Source: Sunxiuqinia sp963678245 (lineage in GTDB: Bacteria; Bacteroidota; Bacteroidia; Bacteroidales; Prolixibacteraceae). Taken from it: a DNA stretch of 64,000 nucleotides. A program made the translations under genes and the position numbers. Under the pieces are notes generated by a model. It saw nothing but the letters and a program-made list of their open reading frames with translations, was not told the origin of the DNA and searched no databases. The stretch is from assembly GCA_965140765.1 (NCBI GenBank), contig OZ223308.1:868001-932000 (forward strand). Reading direction: 5' to 3'. Position 1 is the stretch's first letter. The number at the start of each line of letters is the position of its first letter. Of this stretch, positions 38,600 to 48,782 are shown in pieces.

Positions 38600-41500
38600 A
38601 TGAACGATAAATTCCCTGTATACAAGCAATTAGACCTTTCTCAGGTGAACAAGGATGTTCTGAAAAAATGGGAAGATGATGATACCTTTCATAGAAGTAT
38701 AAGCACCCGCGAGGGAAATGAAACCTTTGTTTTTTATGAAGGACCACCCTCTGCGAACGGTATGCCGGGAATTCACCACGTGATGGCTCGGGCTATTAAA
38801 GATACTTTTTGCCGCTATAAAACCATGAAAGGCTTTCGGGTTCACCGCAAAGCAGGTTGGGACACACATGGTTTGCCAGTGGAATTGAGCGTGGAAAAGT
38901 CATTGGGGATCACCAAAGAAGATATTGGTGGTAAAATCTCTGTTGAAGAGTACAATGCAGCCTGCCGCCGAGAGGTGATGAAATACACCAAAGAGTGGGA
39001 AGAATTAACCCGCCAAATGGGCTATTGGGTGAATATGGATGATCCGTACATCACTTACGATAACCGCTACATTGAATCGGTTTGGTGGTTACTGAAAAAG
39101 CTGTACGACAAAGACTTGATTTATAAAGGATACACCATTCAGCCCTATTCGCCGGCAGCAGGAACCGGTTTGAGTTCGCACGAACTCAATCAACCGGGAA
39201 CTTATCGCGATGTGAAAGACACGACAGCGGTTGCTCAGTTCGCGGTGATTCGCGATGACAAATCAGAATTTTTATACGAAGAAGTCGATACTCCATTATA
39301 CTTCATGGCATGGACAACTACGCCATGGACCTTGCCTTCGAACACGGCATTGTGTGTTGGTCCGAAGATTAAGTATCTGAAAGTAAAATCGTATAACCCC
39401 TACACCGGAGAGCCGATGACGGTTATTCTGGCTAAGGATTTGTTGAGTTCACATTTCAATCCGAAGCATGCTGAACTTTCGCTTGACGAATACAAGCCGG
39501 GAGATAAAAAAATACCTTTTGAAGTAATTGCTGAATATACCGGAGAGGAAATTGCCGGGGTGAACTACGAGCAACTGATCAACTGGGTAAAGCCAAGAGG
39601 AGATGCTTTTAGTGTGATTACCGGCGATTTTGTAACAACCGAAGATGGTACCGGAATCGTGCACATAGCACCAACTTTTGGTGCCGACGATGATCGTGTG
39701 GCTAAGCAAAATGGGATTGTACCTCTGTTCGTTCTGGATAAAGAAGGGAAAAATCAGCCAATGGTTGATCGCAAAGGTCGTTTTTTCCGCATCGAAGACA
39801 TGTTGCCGGATTTTGTGCAGTCGAATGTGAATACTGAAACTTATGGAGAGTTTAGCGGCCGCTATGTGAAAAACGAGTACGACGAACTTTTGGATGAGTC
39901 GTATTCAACAGTGGATGTCGATATTTCGGTTATGTTGAAGAAGGAAAACAAGGCCTTCAAAATAGAGAAACATGAGCATAGTTATCCGCATTGCTGGCGA
40001 ACTGATAAGCCAATACTATATTATCCGCTGGATAGTTGGTTTATTAAAACCACTGCCGTAAAAGACAAGCTGATTGCACTGAATAACACGATCAATTGGA
40101 AGCCGGCATCGACCGGAACCGGACGTTTTGGCAACTGGTTAGAAAACCTGGTGGATTGGAACCTGAGCCGTTCTCGTTTTTGGGGAACACCACTTCCGAT
40201 TTGGCGCACCGAAGATGGTTCGCAGGCCAAGTGTATCGGGTCGGTTGAAGATTTGATGAGCGAAATTGAAAAGGCCGTTGCTGCAGGAGTGATGGATAAA
40301 AATCCGTACGAGGGATTTAATTCAGGTGAATACAGCCAAGAAAATTACGATAAAATTGATTTGCACCGTCCATTTGTGGATGATATCTTTTTGGTGAGTG
40401 ATGATGGACAGAAAATGTTCCGTGAGCCCGACTTGATTGATGTTTGGTTTGACTCTGGAGCCATGCCGTATGCGCAGCGTCACTTTCCTTTCGAGAATGA
40501 CGATATCTTTAAGGATGTGTTTCCCGCTGATTTTATTGCTGAGGGAGTTGACCAAACACGTGGATGGTTTTTTACGCTACATGCTATTGCAACCATGATT
40601 GATGAGTCGGTTGCATTTAAAAACATTATTTCCAACGGATTGGTGCTGGATAAGGCTGGAAACAAAATGTCGAAACGCCTGGGGAATGCTGTTGATCCTT
40701 TCGAAACAATTGAAATGTACGGTTCTGATCCGTTGCGTTGGTACATGTTAACGAACTCACAACCTTGGGACAACCTCAAGTTTGATGTTGGAGGCGTGGA
40801 CGAAGTACGCCGTAAGTTTTTTGGAACGCTGTACAATACTTATGGCTTCTTTGCTTTGTATGCGAATGTCGATGGTTTCCGGTTCAAAGAGGAGGAGATC
40901 CCAGTCAGCGATCGCCCTGAGATTGATCAATGGGTTATTTCGTTGCTGAATTCGTTGGTGAAAGAAGTTGGCGAGAGCCTGGAGAGTTATGAGCCAACGC
41001 GCGCCGGACGAATGATTTCTGAATTTGTGAGCGAAAACCTGAGCAACTGGTTTGTGCGTTTAAGCCGCAAACGCTATTGGGGTGGTGAGTACGACCAAGA
41101 TAAAATTTCGGCTTACCAAACTTTGTACACGTGCTTGGTAACTGTGGCTAAATTAACGGCGCCTATTGCGCCTTTCTATGCTGATCAGTTGTATAGCGAC
41201 TTGAATAAGATGACAGAACTGGAGCCTGACCAAAGTGTTCACCTAGCAAAATTTCCAATTGCAGACGAAAGCTTAATCAATAAGGATTTGGAAGAGAAGA
41301 TGGCTATTGCTCAAAAAGCGTCATCCATGATTTTAGGATTGCGCCGGAAAGAGAAGTTGAAGGTACGTCAGCCACTGGCAAAAATTATGGTGCCTATTTT
41401 GAGTGATCGTTTTAAAATGCAGTTCGAAGCAGTGGAAAACATTATTCTGTCGGAAGTGAACGTGAAAAAGGTTGAATACCTGACCGATACTGCCGGAATT

Positions 41501-42037
41501 ATCAAAAAGAAAATAAAGGCAAATTTTAAAGCTTTAGGACCGAAGTATGGCAAGATGATGAAGCAAATTGCAGGTGCGATAGCACAATTCGGGCAGGATG
41601 AAATTTCGAATTTGGAGAAAACGAGTACTCATGAGTTGTCTGTTGCCCATGAGAAAATAGCGATCAGCATCGACGATGTTGAAATCACGACGGAAGATAT
41701 TCCCGGATGGTTGGTTTCAACCGAAGGCGATATGACCATTGCATTAGACATTAATATGACTGATGAGTTGAAACAAGAGGGAATTGCCCGGGAATTCATC
41801 AACAAAATTCAGAACCTGAGGAAAGAAAGTAATTTTGAGGTGACTGATCGTATTACTATACGAATTGAGAAAAATGATGCGTTTAACGAAGCGGTTGAGA
41901 ACTTCAAAGAATATATTAGTACTCAAACGCTTGCCGAGAGCCTTGAATTGACCGATAAGCTTGATGAAAAGAGCATTTCAAAAGTTGAAATTGATCAGGA
42001 TACAGAAGCACTTATTCATTTAAATAAAATAAGTTAA
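38600..42037 (+). CDS. ileS: Isoleucine--tRNA ligase
   Basis: 1145 residues. The ATG at 38600 (MNDKFPVYKQLDLSQ) is chosen over an upstream in-frame start, because an AGGA lies just before it and the protein begins where family members do. The class I motifs are present: the HIGH-type site PSANGMPGIHH and the KMSKS-type site GNKMSKRLGN. The editing (CP1) domain lies between them, with TTPWTLPSNTALCVG and GTGIVHIAPTFGADD. The C-terminal part is a long anticodon-binding and extension region. The length and GIHH form are typical of Bacteroidota IleRS. It charges tRNA-Ile in the cytoplasm. It starts the block with the DksA-like gene and lspA. Confidence 0.97.
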   Translation: MNDKFPVYKQLDLSQVNKDVLKKWEDDDTFHRSISTREGNETFVFYEGPPSANGMPGIHHVMARAIKDTFCRYKTMKGFRVHRKAGWDTHGLPVELSVEKSLGITKEDIGGKISVEEYNAACRREVMKYTKEWEELTRQMGYWVNMDDPYITYDNRYIESVWWLLKKLYDKDLIYKGYTIQPYSPAAGTGLSSHELNQPGTYRDVKDTTAVAQFAVIRDDKSEFLYEEVDTPLYFMAWTTTPWTLPSNTALCVGPKIKYLKVKSYNPYTGEPMTVILAKDLLSSHFNPKHAELSLDEYKPGDKKIPFEVIAEYTGEEIAGVNYEQLINWVKPRGDAFSVITGDFVTTEDGTGIVHIAPTFGADDDRVAKQNGIVPLFVLDKEGKNQPMVDRKGRFFRIEDMLPDFVQSNVNTETYGEFSGRYVKNEYDELLDESYSTVDVDISVMLKKENKAFKIEKHEHSYPHCWRTDKPILYYPLDSWFIKTTAVKDKLIALNNTINWKPASTGTGRFGNWLENLVDWNLSRSRFWGTPLPIWRTEDGSQAKCIGSVEDLMSEIEKAVAAGVMDKNPYEGFNSGEYSQENYDKIDLHRPFVDDIFLVSDDGQKMFREPDLIDVWFDSGAMPYAQRHFPFENDDIFKDVFPADFIAEGVDQTRGWFFTLHAIATMIDESVAFKNIISNGLVLDKAGNKMSKRLGNAVDPFETIEMYGSDPLRWYMLTNSQPWDNLKFDVGGVDEVRRKFFGTLYNTYGFFALYANVDGFRFKEEEIPVSDRPEIDQWVISLLNSLVKEVGESLESYEPTRAGRMISEFVSENLSNWFVRLSRKRYWGGEYDQDKISAYQTLYTCLVTVAKLTAPIAPFYADQLYSDLNKMTELEPDQSVHLAKFPIADESLINKDLEEKMAIAQKASSMILGLRRKEKLKVRQPLAKIMVPILSDRFKMQFEAVENIILSEVNVKKVEYLTDTAGIIKKKIKANFKALGPKYGKMMKQIAGAIAQFGQDEISNLEKTSTHELSVAHEKIAISIDDVEITTEDIPGWLVSTEGDMTIALDINMTDELKQEGIAREFINKIQNLRKESNFEVTDRITIRIEKNDAFNEAVENFKEYISTQTLAESLELTDKLDEKSISKVEIDQDTEALIHLNKIS

Positions 42038-42145
42038 ACTTACGATCGTTTAGTATGTTTTATGACCTTAAACAATTCAAAATATTTTTATAATTTAGGG
42101 TCCGATATAAAAATAACGATATACCCACAGGGATAACTAAATTTT

Positions 42146-42529
42146 ATGGTTATGACAGAAAAAACGAGATATACAGATGCTGAGTTAGCTGAATTTAGAG
42201 AGCTGATTCTTGGTAAGCTTGAAAAAGCGCAGGAAGATTATGAACTCTATCGGAATTCGATCACGCTAAGTGATGGGAATGATACGCAAGACACTTCGCC
42301 GACTTTTAAAGTTTTAGAAGAAGGTGCTGCTACTCTTTCAAAGGAAGAGGCTGGAAAATTGGCTCAGCGACAGCTAAAATTCATTCAACATTTGCAGGCA
42401 GCCTTGGTACGTATCGAAAACAAAACATTCGGTATTTGCCGCGAAACAGGTAAGCTAATCGCTAAAGAGCGTTTGCGTGCTGTTCCTCATGCTACTTTGA
42501 GTATTGAAGCTAAAAACAGCCAAAAATAG
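42146..42529 (+). CDS. TraR/DksA-family protein
   Basis: 127 residues from ATG 42146; a second ATG two codons later is equally possible. The N-terminal half is a helical coiled-coil hairpin (YTDAELAEFRELILGKLEKAQEDYELY...). The C-terminal zinc-finger region FGICRETGKLIAKERLRAVP keeps only one of the four cysteines of classic DksA, which is the usual form in Bacteroidota. DksA relatives enter the secondary channel of RNA polymerase. The order ileS, this gene, lspA is common in the phylum. A terminator follows. Confidence 0.9.
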   Translation: MVMTEKTRYTDAELAEFRELILGKLEKAQEDYELYRNSITLSDGNDTQDTSPTFKVLEEGAATLSKEEAGKLAQRQLKFIQHLQAALVRIENKTFGICRETGKLIAKERLRAVPHATLSIEAKNSQK

Positions 42530-42553
42530 ATTGATAGCCAGCAAAATAGTTCG

Positions 42554-42593
42554 ATGATTGGAAGTGTAGATTTCTCCTCCAATCATTTTTTTT
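42554..42593 (+). terminator. Intrinsic terminator after the DksA-like gene
   Basis: A 9-bp perfect stem (ATGATTGGA / TCCAATCAT) with a 15-base loop, then a run of eight T. It lies 25 bp after the stop codon, so lspA probably has its own promoter. Confidence 0.8.
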
Positions 42594-42774
42594 GCTGAAA
42601 TGAGTCGTTGGCTTTATCACTTCGGCATGTGGTATCTTTAAACACAAACAATCATAATGAGAACGAACAAGAAATTTATCAGCAATATCTCATGAATAAG
42701 CCTGATTAAATTTGTTGAAGGTCCCATACGTTGCATTTGAAAAGTATGTATTATAAACGGATGAAATTACAGTC

Positions 42775-43431
42775 ATGTCTAGATTAGCAAAATCCCTACT
42801 CATCATTTTTTCTGTTCTTTTTGTCGATCAATTTGTTAAAATATTGGTGAAGACCAACATGTTTTTGGGACAGGAGTTTTCTGTTTTAGGTGATTGGTTT
42901 TTAATTCATTTTGTTGAAAATAATGGAATGGCTTTCGGGATTGAGTTTGCCGGAGAATATGGTAAAATTGCATTAAGCTTGTTCCGGATTGTTGCAGTAA
43001 CCGGCATCGGATGGTATTTATTTAAGCTTGTTAAAAATAAAGAAGTACCCATGGGGTTTATCGCCTGTGTTGCTCTGATTCTTGCGGGTGCCATTGGCAA
43101 TATCATTGACAGTGCTCTTTATGGTCTTATTTTTACAGAAAGCTACGGGCAGGTTGCCAGCCTGTTTCCTACAGAAGGAGGCTATTCCTCTTTTTTACAT
43201 GGTAGAGTAGTCGATATGCTGTACTTTCCTATTTTTTCAGGAAGATATCCGACATGGTTGCCATTGAAAGGTGGCGATAGTTTCCTGTTTTTCAGACCGG
43301 TTTTTAATATCGCTGATTCAGCCATTACGGTTGGTATATTTAGTATAATCTTGTTTTATCGTCAGGCATTTAACAAGCTTGAAAAAGAAAATGACGATAC
43401 CAAGGAAGCGGCTGAACCGACTTCTTATTGA
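42775..43431 (+). CDS. lspA: Lipoprotein signal peptidase (signal peptidase II)
   Basis: 218 residues from ATG 42775. Four membrane segments are visible, with the first at MSRLAKSLLIIFSVLFVDQF. The catalytic aspartates lie in GNIIDSALYG and FNIADSAITVG, the two conserved LspA boxes. It cleaves signal peptides of prolipoproteins in the inner membrane after lipidation. That fits the lipoproteins elsewhere in the window. It is longer than proteobacterial LspA, because of an insert between the two boxes and a charged C-terminal tail, as is usual in Bacteroidota. It is the last gene before the tRNA. Confidence 0.95.
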   Translation: MSRLAKSLLIIFSVLFVDQFVKILVKTNMFLGQEFSVLGDWFLIHFVENNGMAFGIEFAGEYGKIALSLFRIVAVTGIGWYLFKLVKNKEVPMGFIACVALILAGAIGNIIDSALYGLIFTESYGQVASLFPTEGGYSSFLHGRVVDMLYFPIFSGRYPTWLPLKGGDSFLFFRPVFNIADSAITVGIFSIILFYRQAFNKLEKENDDTKEAAEPTSY

Positions 43432-43532
43432 GAATTACAGATGGTAGAAAATATCGGATTTTGCTTGTGTATTTTAAGCTAATGTTGTAAACTTGCAAAC
43501 CGAAAAACAAGAATATTTATTCAAGATATTTA

Positions 43533-43645
<113 letters not shown>

Positions 43646-44427
43646 TCGTTTTTTAGCCGGGTATAACATGGGTACAACAAAATTTTCTTCCCCATCAAAC
43701 ACAGTACTACCATATCCCAAGAATTGAGAACAATTTTCATTTGATGTGCTTAATTCCGTGCTTCATTTTTTAGGTTCCAGACTATAAATTTAGGGATTTT
43801 AGTTTAAAAATTAAATTGATCGGATAGTTAGTCTGTTTCTAAATCCGTAATTATCAATTCGACTAAATATCGGAAAAATTCGATAAAATTTAGTTCTATT
43901 AAATTGGTTTTAATACGTGATAAACATTTTGGGACGACAAATAATACCCCATTTTGGGTAGTTAAACTACTTTAATCAGATTTTTTATAAATAGCAGATT
44001 GAATATTTCAGACTTTATGTGCTTTTTCAACGGTAGAGAGGTATATTCTCTTCTAAAGAAACTTCAGTGTTGTCTGAACAAATGCTGTCGCATCAGGGTA
44101 AATGAAATATGAATGTAAGGGCCGGATTACCTGAGCTAACAATTAGGAATGTTCCAGAAGGGATCAGTGTTAAAATAAAAACAGGAGTATGAAGACAAAT
44201 CAAACTCCTGCATAGATAAATTGACTAAGTGAACTCAGCCGGAAAAATATCGAACTTTTTACTCGAAGATTACGAGACAGTGTTAAAGTTTATGAAGACA
44301 GATAAACAGAAAAAACGCAGTTCTTTCCACTTCTTCAGTTCAGTGAGTTGCGATTGACAACACCTCGCCATATCTCCATGAACACATAAGATATAATTGG
44401 ATATACAGAGGGATATTTTTTTTCAGC
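43646..44427. other. Left island margin without recognisable genes
   Basis: This AT-rich region of about 780 bp has no convincing gene. It holds a leftward terminator-like hairpin at 44170-44210. No integrase, toxin or transposase could be made out. A short frame at 44109-44192 was considered and rejected. Confidence 0.5.
44170..44210 (-). terminator. Probable terminator of the island operon
   Basis: On the minus strand CAGGAGT pairs with ACTCCTG, followed by TTTTTATTTTAAC. It lies beyond the last genes of the M16 operon. The stem is short, only 7 bp. Confidence 0.5.
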
Positions 44428-44610
44428 CTAATCCATTACCTCCTTTACCAGCTTTTCAGGATTCCACGGTTGTTGTCTGTTAAACTGGTTCATCATGTCA
44501 GCCTTTTGTTGTATGTCGTATACTTCAATTTTATTCTGAGCAACCACAATTTTTGATTCACTTATAAAGAAGATGGTTAAGAATGAACCAATACGTTTAT
44601 TAACAGACAT
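44428..44610 (-). CDS. Small ORF after the M16 peptidase
   Basis: 60 residues from ATG 44610, starting 36 bp after the M16 stop codon on the same strand and ending before the putative terminator. The first 25 residues (KRIGSFLTIFFISESKIVVAQ) look like a weak signal peptide with a possible cut after AQ. The mature part is polar and glutamine/asparagine-rich (QQKADMMNQFNRQQPWNP). No family is recognised. It could be a small secreted accessory, a truncated gene end or chance. Confidence 0.35.
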   Translation of the reverse strand: MSVNKRIGSFLTIFFISESKIVVAQNKIEVYDIQQKADMMNQFNRQQPWNPEKLVKEVMD

Positions 44611-44646
44611 ATAATATGTTTGGTTTAAGCGCTTACACCAACCAAC

Positions 44647-47451
44647 CTATTCTTTCGGGTTCATAGAAACCTCAATGACATTCCCTTGAGAAAATATTTC
44701 AGTGGCAAACTTACGCACCATTGAAGGGGTAACTGACTTTACTTTTTCTTCATAACCTGAATGCACATCCACCTCCTTGATAATTAGTTCTCCTATAATA
44801 TTAACCCAATATCTATTATTAATCAGACCCTCTTGATAACTCTTCAACATATATTCCTTTACCTTCTGAATATCCAAATCTTGCGGGTCTTCTTCCAATA
44901 TTTTTCTGATCTCGTCGTAAACGATCCTCACCAACGTATCGCGTTTTGAAGGGGCTGTATCAAACTCTATACGGAGACTAAACCGTTCCCGGGGAAATTT
45001 ACCTATCCCTCCACTGACAGAGACGCCATATGCCCCCCCTTCTTCTTCACGGATTTTTTCGGTATAAACCATATTGAGAACACTTTCAACGTAGTCCATT
45101 AGAACTATATTTTTCAATGTGTATGGAATTTCACCCGTATAGATAATGGCCACAGACGACTTCGGAGTTTCCAATTTCCGGCCGAAATGGTTTTTTACTA
45201 TGCCCTTAAAAGGATAAATTCCACGGTCAATAAATTTTTCCTTATCCATGGTTGATGGTAAACCTCCAAGGTATGTCTCTACATACTCTTTGATGCTGTC
45301 AGTTTCAACATTGCCTGTAATGAAAAAAGTAAAATCTCCAGCGTCTGAAAACCGCTCCCTGTATAGAGACAATGCCTTGTTGTAACTGACCTTATCAAGC
45401 ATAGCAGGGGTAAATTGCCTGCCACGGGGATTGTTGCCTGTCAAGATTTTATTTAAGGTATCTCTCAAGCTGATCATCGGATTCAGCGATACATTTTCGA
45501 GCTGTACCCTCGTGTTCGACTCCCATGTGTCGAATGCGTCCTGATCCATCCGGGGCTGAGTAAAATACAAATAGGTAAGTTGCAACAAGGTTTCAAAGTC
45601 TTTGGGTGACGCAGTGCCGTAAATCCCTTCGCTCAGGTTGCCGATGAAAGGTGAAACATTGACTCTCTTGCCTGTAAGTATCTTGCCAAGGTCAACCTGG
45701 TTCAAATGCCCTAACCCTCCTAAAGAGGCAAGGGATCCGGCAACCATCGCTGAGGGCAGGTCGTCATCTTCCACCAGAGAGGTCCCGCCAGGGCTGTAAG
45801 CAGAAAGGATTACCTGATCCTCCCTGTAATCTGTTGCCTTAATCAAAACCTTTACACCATTTGAGAGCGTCCATTGGGTATAGCCAAATGATAGCTGTTT
45901 GGTTCCTGTTATTTTGCCCTTTATAGGTTTTTTTTCAAGAAGTGATGTTGTTAGCTCTTCTTCGACATAAGGTTTCACATCCGCTTTTTTTACTTTGTTC
46001 CAAACGGCAAGTATGTCGGATTTTGCAGGCAGTGTTACATTATCATTTTCCGGACCACTGATCGCGAATACAACATTAGTGTCTGTTATGAGCGCCTCTG
46101 CCACCATGTTGACCCGGTCCAGTGTCAGGTTTGACAACATGTCCCTAACATATTCATATTCCCACCCGATACCGGGACTTGGTTCATTGTCGGTAAAGTT
46201 GCGAACATACTCCTGTACATATTCTCTGTTATACTGTTTTTCACGTTCTCTGTAAGCAGATTCGTAGCGACTCAGCATGTTTGTTTTTGCCCGCTCTAGT
46301 TCTATGGCTGTAAACCCGTACCGTTGCATACGTTCATTCTCCTTCAAAACAGCACGCAGGGCTTGTTCCCAACCACTATTGTTCCGTGGGCTTACATTAA
46401 CCTTCCATGCCCTTTTAGTTTTGGCGCTGTAAAATGCTCCAGGTCCGCCCGAAGCTTTTTCAAATGGGGGGGTGGGTTCTTCCGATACCTGATAAAGCCG
46501 CTGGTTAAACATTGATGCGACCATATATTCCAGTACCATATTTGAATAATATATTGTTGTATTCTTCTGTGGTACCGGGCACACATCCCTTTTATACGAT
46601 ATAGATATTCCGGTTTCCTGTAGCTCGGGATCGCTGACTACAGACACAATCGGGTCTGTATTATCAGGAACCTCAAAATATTTCCTTACTGTTGGGTCGA
46701 CAGGAGCAGGAATATCAGCAAAAAGAATTTTAATTTTTTCTTCAACCTTGTCGATATCAATATCACCCACAACAATTATTGCCTGTAAGTCGGGCCGGTA
46801 CCATTTTTTATAGTAGTCCCGGATAGCCTGGTAAGGAAAATTGTCGATTACTTCAATCAGCCCTATTGGCATACGTTCTGCATAGCGCGAATCCGGGAAT
46901 ACATTCTTATATGTCTTTTCCATTACCCTATAACCAGCCGTATGACGTGTACGCCATTCCTCATGGATTACACCGCGCTCCTGGTCAATATCCTTATCGT
47001 TAAGCGATACGAAACCCGACCAGTCGTGCAATACCAGCAGGGCCGTATCAATTATCCCCTCACGGGTAACCGGGATGTTTGACAAATTGTATACTGTTTC
47101 ATCAATTGCAGTGTAAGCATTGATGTTTACGCCAAACTTTATCCCTTTACTTTCCAGTTGCTCTATCAATGTATTACCGGGGAAATTTTTGGTTCCGTTA
47201 AAACACATATGTTCCAGGAAATGTGCCAGACCGCGCTGGTTCTCTTCCTCCAAAATAGATCCAACCCGTTGGGCAATATAGAATTCCGCCCTTTGTTCCG
47301 GAAGTTCGTTGTGACGAATGTAATAGGTCAGGCCGTTATCAAGCCTGCCTGTTCTTACCTCCGGGTCCATAGGGATATTTTGTCCCTGCTGCGCAATAGC
47401 TAAAAAATGCACAGCAAACGATGCTATAATTACAATAACTAGTTTTCTCAT
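44647..47451 (-). CDS. Periplasmic M16-family zinc peptidase (PqqL-like)
   Basis: 934 residues. The ATG at 47451 (MRKLVIVIIASFAVHFLAIAQQ) starts a signal peptide and lies 4 bp after the preceding stop. An upstream start would overlap the MutS-like gene. The inverted zinc motif HFLEH (HXXEH) lies in GLAHFLEHMCFNGTKNFPG, and the distal glutamate is probably in ERGVIHEEW. The length and two M16 halves match PqqL/FusC-type enzymes, which cut unfolded proteins or peptides in the periplasm after TonB-dependent import. Together with the SusC/SusD pair upstream, import followed by cleavage of a protein or peptide is a reasonable inference. It is the last large gene of the series. Confidence 0.93.
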   Translation of the reverse strand: MRKLVIVIIASFAVHFLAIAQQGQNIPMDPEVRTGRLDNGLTYYIRHNELPEQRAEFYIAQRVGSILEEENQRGLAHFLEHMCFNGTKNFPGNTLIEQLESKGIKFGVNINAYTAIDETVYNLSNIPVTREGIIDTALLVLHDWSGFVSLNDKDIDQERGVIHEEWRTRHTAGYRVMEKTYKNVFPDSRYAERMPIGLIEVIDNFPYQAIRDYYKKWYRPDLQAIIVVGDIDIDKVEEKIKILFADIPAPVDPTVRKYFEVPDNTDPIVSVVSDPELQETGISISYKRDVCPVPQKNTTIYYSNMVLEYMVASMFNQRLYQVSEEPTPPFEKASGGPGAFYSAKTKRAWKVNVSPRNNSGWEQALRAVLKENERMQRYGFTAIELERAKTNMLSRYESAYREREKQYNREYVQEYVRNFTDNEPSPGIGWEYEYVRDMLSNLTLDRVNMVAEALITDTNVVFAISGPENDNVTLPAKSDILAVWNKVKKADVKPYVEEELTTSLLEKKPIKGKITGTKQLSFGYTQWTLSNGVKVLIKATDYREDQVILSAYSPGGTSLVEDDDLPSAMVAGSLASLGGLGHLNQVDLGKILTGKRVNVSPFIGNLSEGIYGTASPKDFETLLQLTYLYFTQPRMDQDAFDTWESNTRVQLENVSLNPMISLRDTLNKILTGNNPRGRQFTPAMLDKVSYNKALSLYRERFSDAGDFTFFITGNVETDSIKEYVETYLGGLPSTMDKEKFIDRGIYPFKGIVKNHFGRKLETPKSSVAIIYTGEIPYTLKNIVLMDYVESVLNMVYTEKIREEEGGAYGVSVSGGIGKFPRERFSLRIEFDTAPSKRDTLVRIVYDEIRKILEEDPQDLDIQKVKEYMLKSYQEGLINNRYWVNIIGELIIKEVDVHSGYEEKVKSVTPSMVRKFATEIFSQGNVIEVSMNPKE

Positions 47452-47455
47452 TTTG

Positions 47456-48781
47456 TTAATTGGCTTCATTAAGAATATCGAGTATTTTTTCATTTTTTAT
47501 GATTATCATCCCGTGGCGGTCATCTGTAATCCCGTCTTCGAGTTTATAGGTATAGGCAGGTACAGTACCTTTCATTACCGTGGGCAAGTATTTAAAAAAT
47601 AATTGAGGGTTGTTACTGAGAGTTTCCCCGGCTTCCATTATATGGGTTGATATGATAAAAGAACCATTTCTTTTTGAAAAGGCATCCACGATGGCAACCA
47701 TCCCGTCATAGGCATCTTTTACATTGGTTCCTTTAAACAACTCATCAAAAATGATGACCAGCTGTTTATTGGTAGCTACTTTCTCTGCCACGTATTTAAC
47801 CCGCAACACTTCTGCATAAAAATGACTATACCCCATTGCCAGGTTGTCAGGGACATTAATTGAGGTGAAAATTCCTTCGTGTATGGAAAAACTCATTTTT
47901 TTGGCTGCTACCGGGAACCCCATGTGTGCCAGGTAAACAGCAATAGCAAACGATTTCATTAATGTAGACTTCCCCGCCATATTGGCTCCCGTAAGAAATA
48001 AAACATTCTTATCCTTATCAATGTGGATATCATTACCTACAGCTCCGGGTATCCAGGGATGATACACCTGTTTGAGTTCTATTACTTCTTCTTCTTTTTC
48101 CAACGACGTGGCATAAACAAACCCCAGCTCCCGGGAAACAGCTGAAACAGATATATATACATCCAACTCATAAATATCTTTTAAAAGATCCTCTATAGGA
48201 TCATTCAGTAAAGACCTGAATAAGTAGTCTAGTTGTAAAACCTTTTTATAAGGCAACGGGCTTTCACCGGCACACTGCCAAGCTGCATCAAAGTATTTAT
48301 TGTCCAGCAGAGCCAAGATTCTTTTTGCTTTTTCATGGTAGTGTGTACCCCTGGATTCTTTTTCAACCTGTTTGATTAATTCTTTTAACCTGGCAAATAC
48401 CTCAATGGTTTTTTCCAGGCCGGTGCGTAATTCCGGGTATTCTTTCTCTCCCACGATGTAATTCAGCAGCCAGCTCTTTGTAATATTAAAAGTGGCCACC
48501 ATTCGGATTGAAGATTCAGGGGTTCTGATATAATTCTCAACCACCTCAAATTCATCGGAATTAAATGGCAGGGAAATGTTTATCCTTTCAAAAAAGGAAA
48601 AAATATCGCTACGGGTGTTTATTGATGTTACATCGGTTAACGGATTATTAAACATTTTTTCCAGCAGCCAACTCCCTTCTATAGTAACTGTGCGGTGAAA
48701 CAAACTGAATATGGAATTCTTTTTGTAACGCCCGAGGATATTTAAATCATCTAGAGTTTGTTTATCTGTGATAAATTCCAT
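47456..48781 (-). CDS. MutS-like ATPase without mismatch-recognition domains (second of pair)
   Basis: 441 residues from ATG 48781, one base after the stop of its sister gene. The N-terminus (SIFSLFHRTVTIEGSWLLEK) aligns with the start of the MutS core domain III. The ATPase domain has TGANMAGKST (about residues 264-273), GFPVAAKK, the Walker B FDELFKGTNVKD and the switch STHIMEAGE. The last part resembles the MutS dimer region (YKLEDGITDDRHG). Domains I and II, which bind mismatched DNA, are missing, so classic repair is unlikely. It probably pairs with the neighbouring MutS-like protein. The function within a transport operon is unknown. Confidence 0.88.
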   Translation of the reverse strand: MEFITDKQTLDDLNILGRYKKNSIFSLFHRTVTIEGSWLLEKMFNNPLTDVTSINTRSDIFSFFERINISLPFNSDEFEVVENYIRTPESSIRMVATFNITKSWLLNYIVGEKEYPELRTGLEKTIEVFARLKELIKQVEKESRGTHYHEKAKRILALLDNKYFDAAWQCAGESPLPYKKVLQLDYLFRSLLNDPIEDLLKDIYELDVYISVSAVSRELGFVYATSLEKEEEVIELKQVYHPWIPGAVGNDIHIDKDKNVLFLTGANMAGKSTLMKSFAIAVYLAHMGFPVAAKKMSFSIHEGIFTSINVPDNLAMGYSHFYAEVLRVKYVAEKVATNKQLVIIFDELFKGTNVKDAYDGMVAIVDAFSKRNGSFIISTHIMEAGETLSNNPQLFFKYLPTVMKGTVPAYTYKLEDGITDDRHGMIIIKNEKILDILNEAN

Positions 48782-48782
48782 T

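Noticed and set aside
44109..44192. 27-codon frame with ELTIRNVPEGISVKIK, similar to the start of FitA-like antitoxins
   Set aside because: The match covers about 12 residues, no toxin gene is next to it, and the frame is too short to support a gene.
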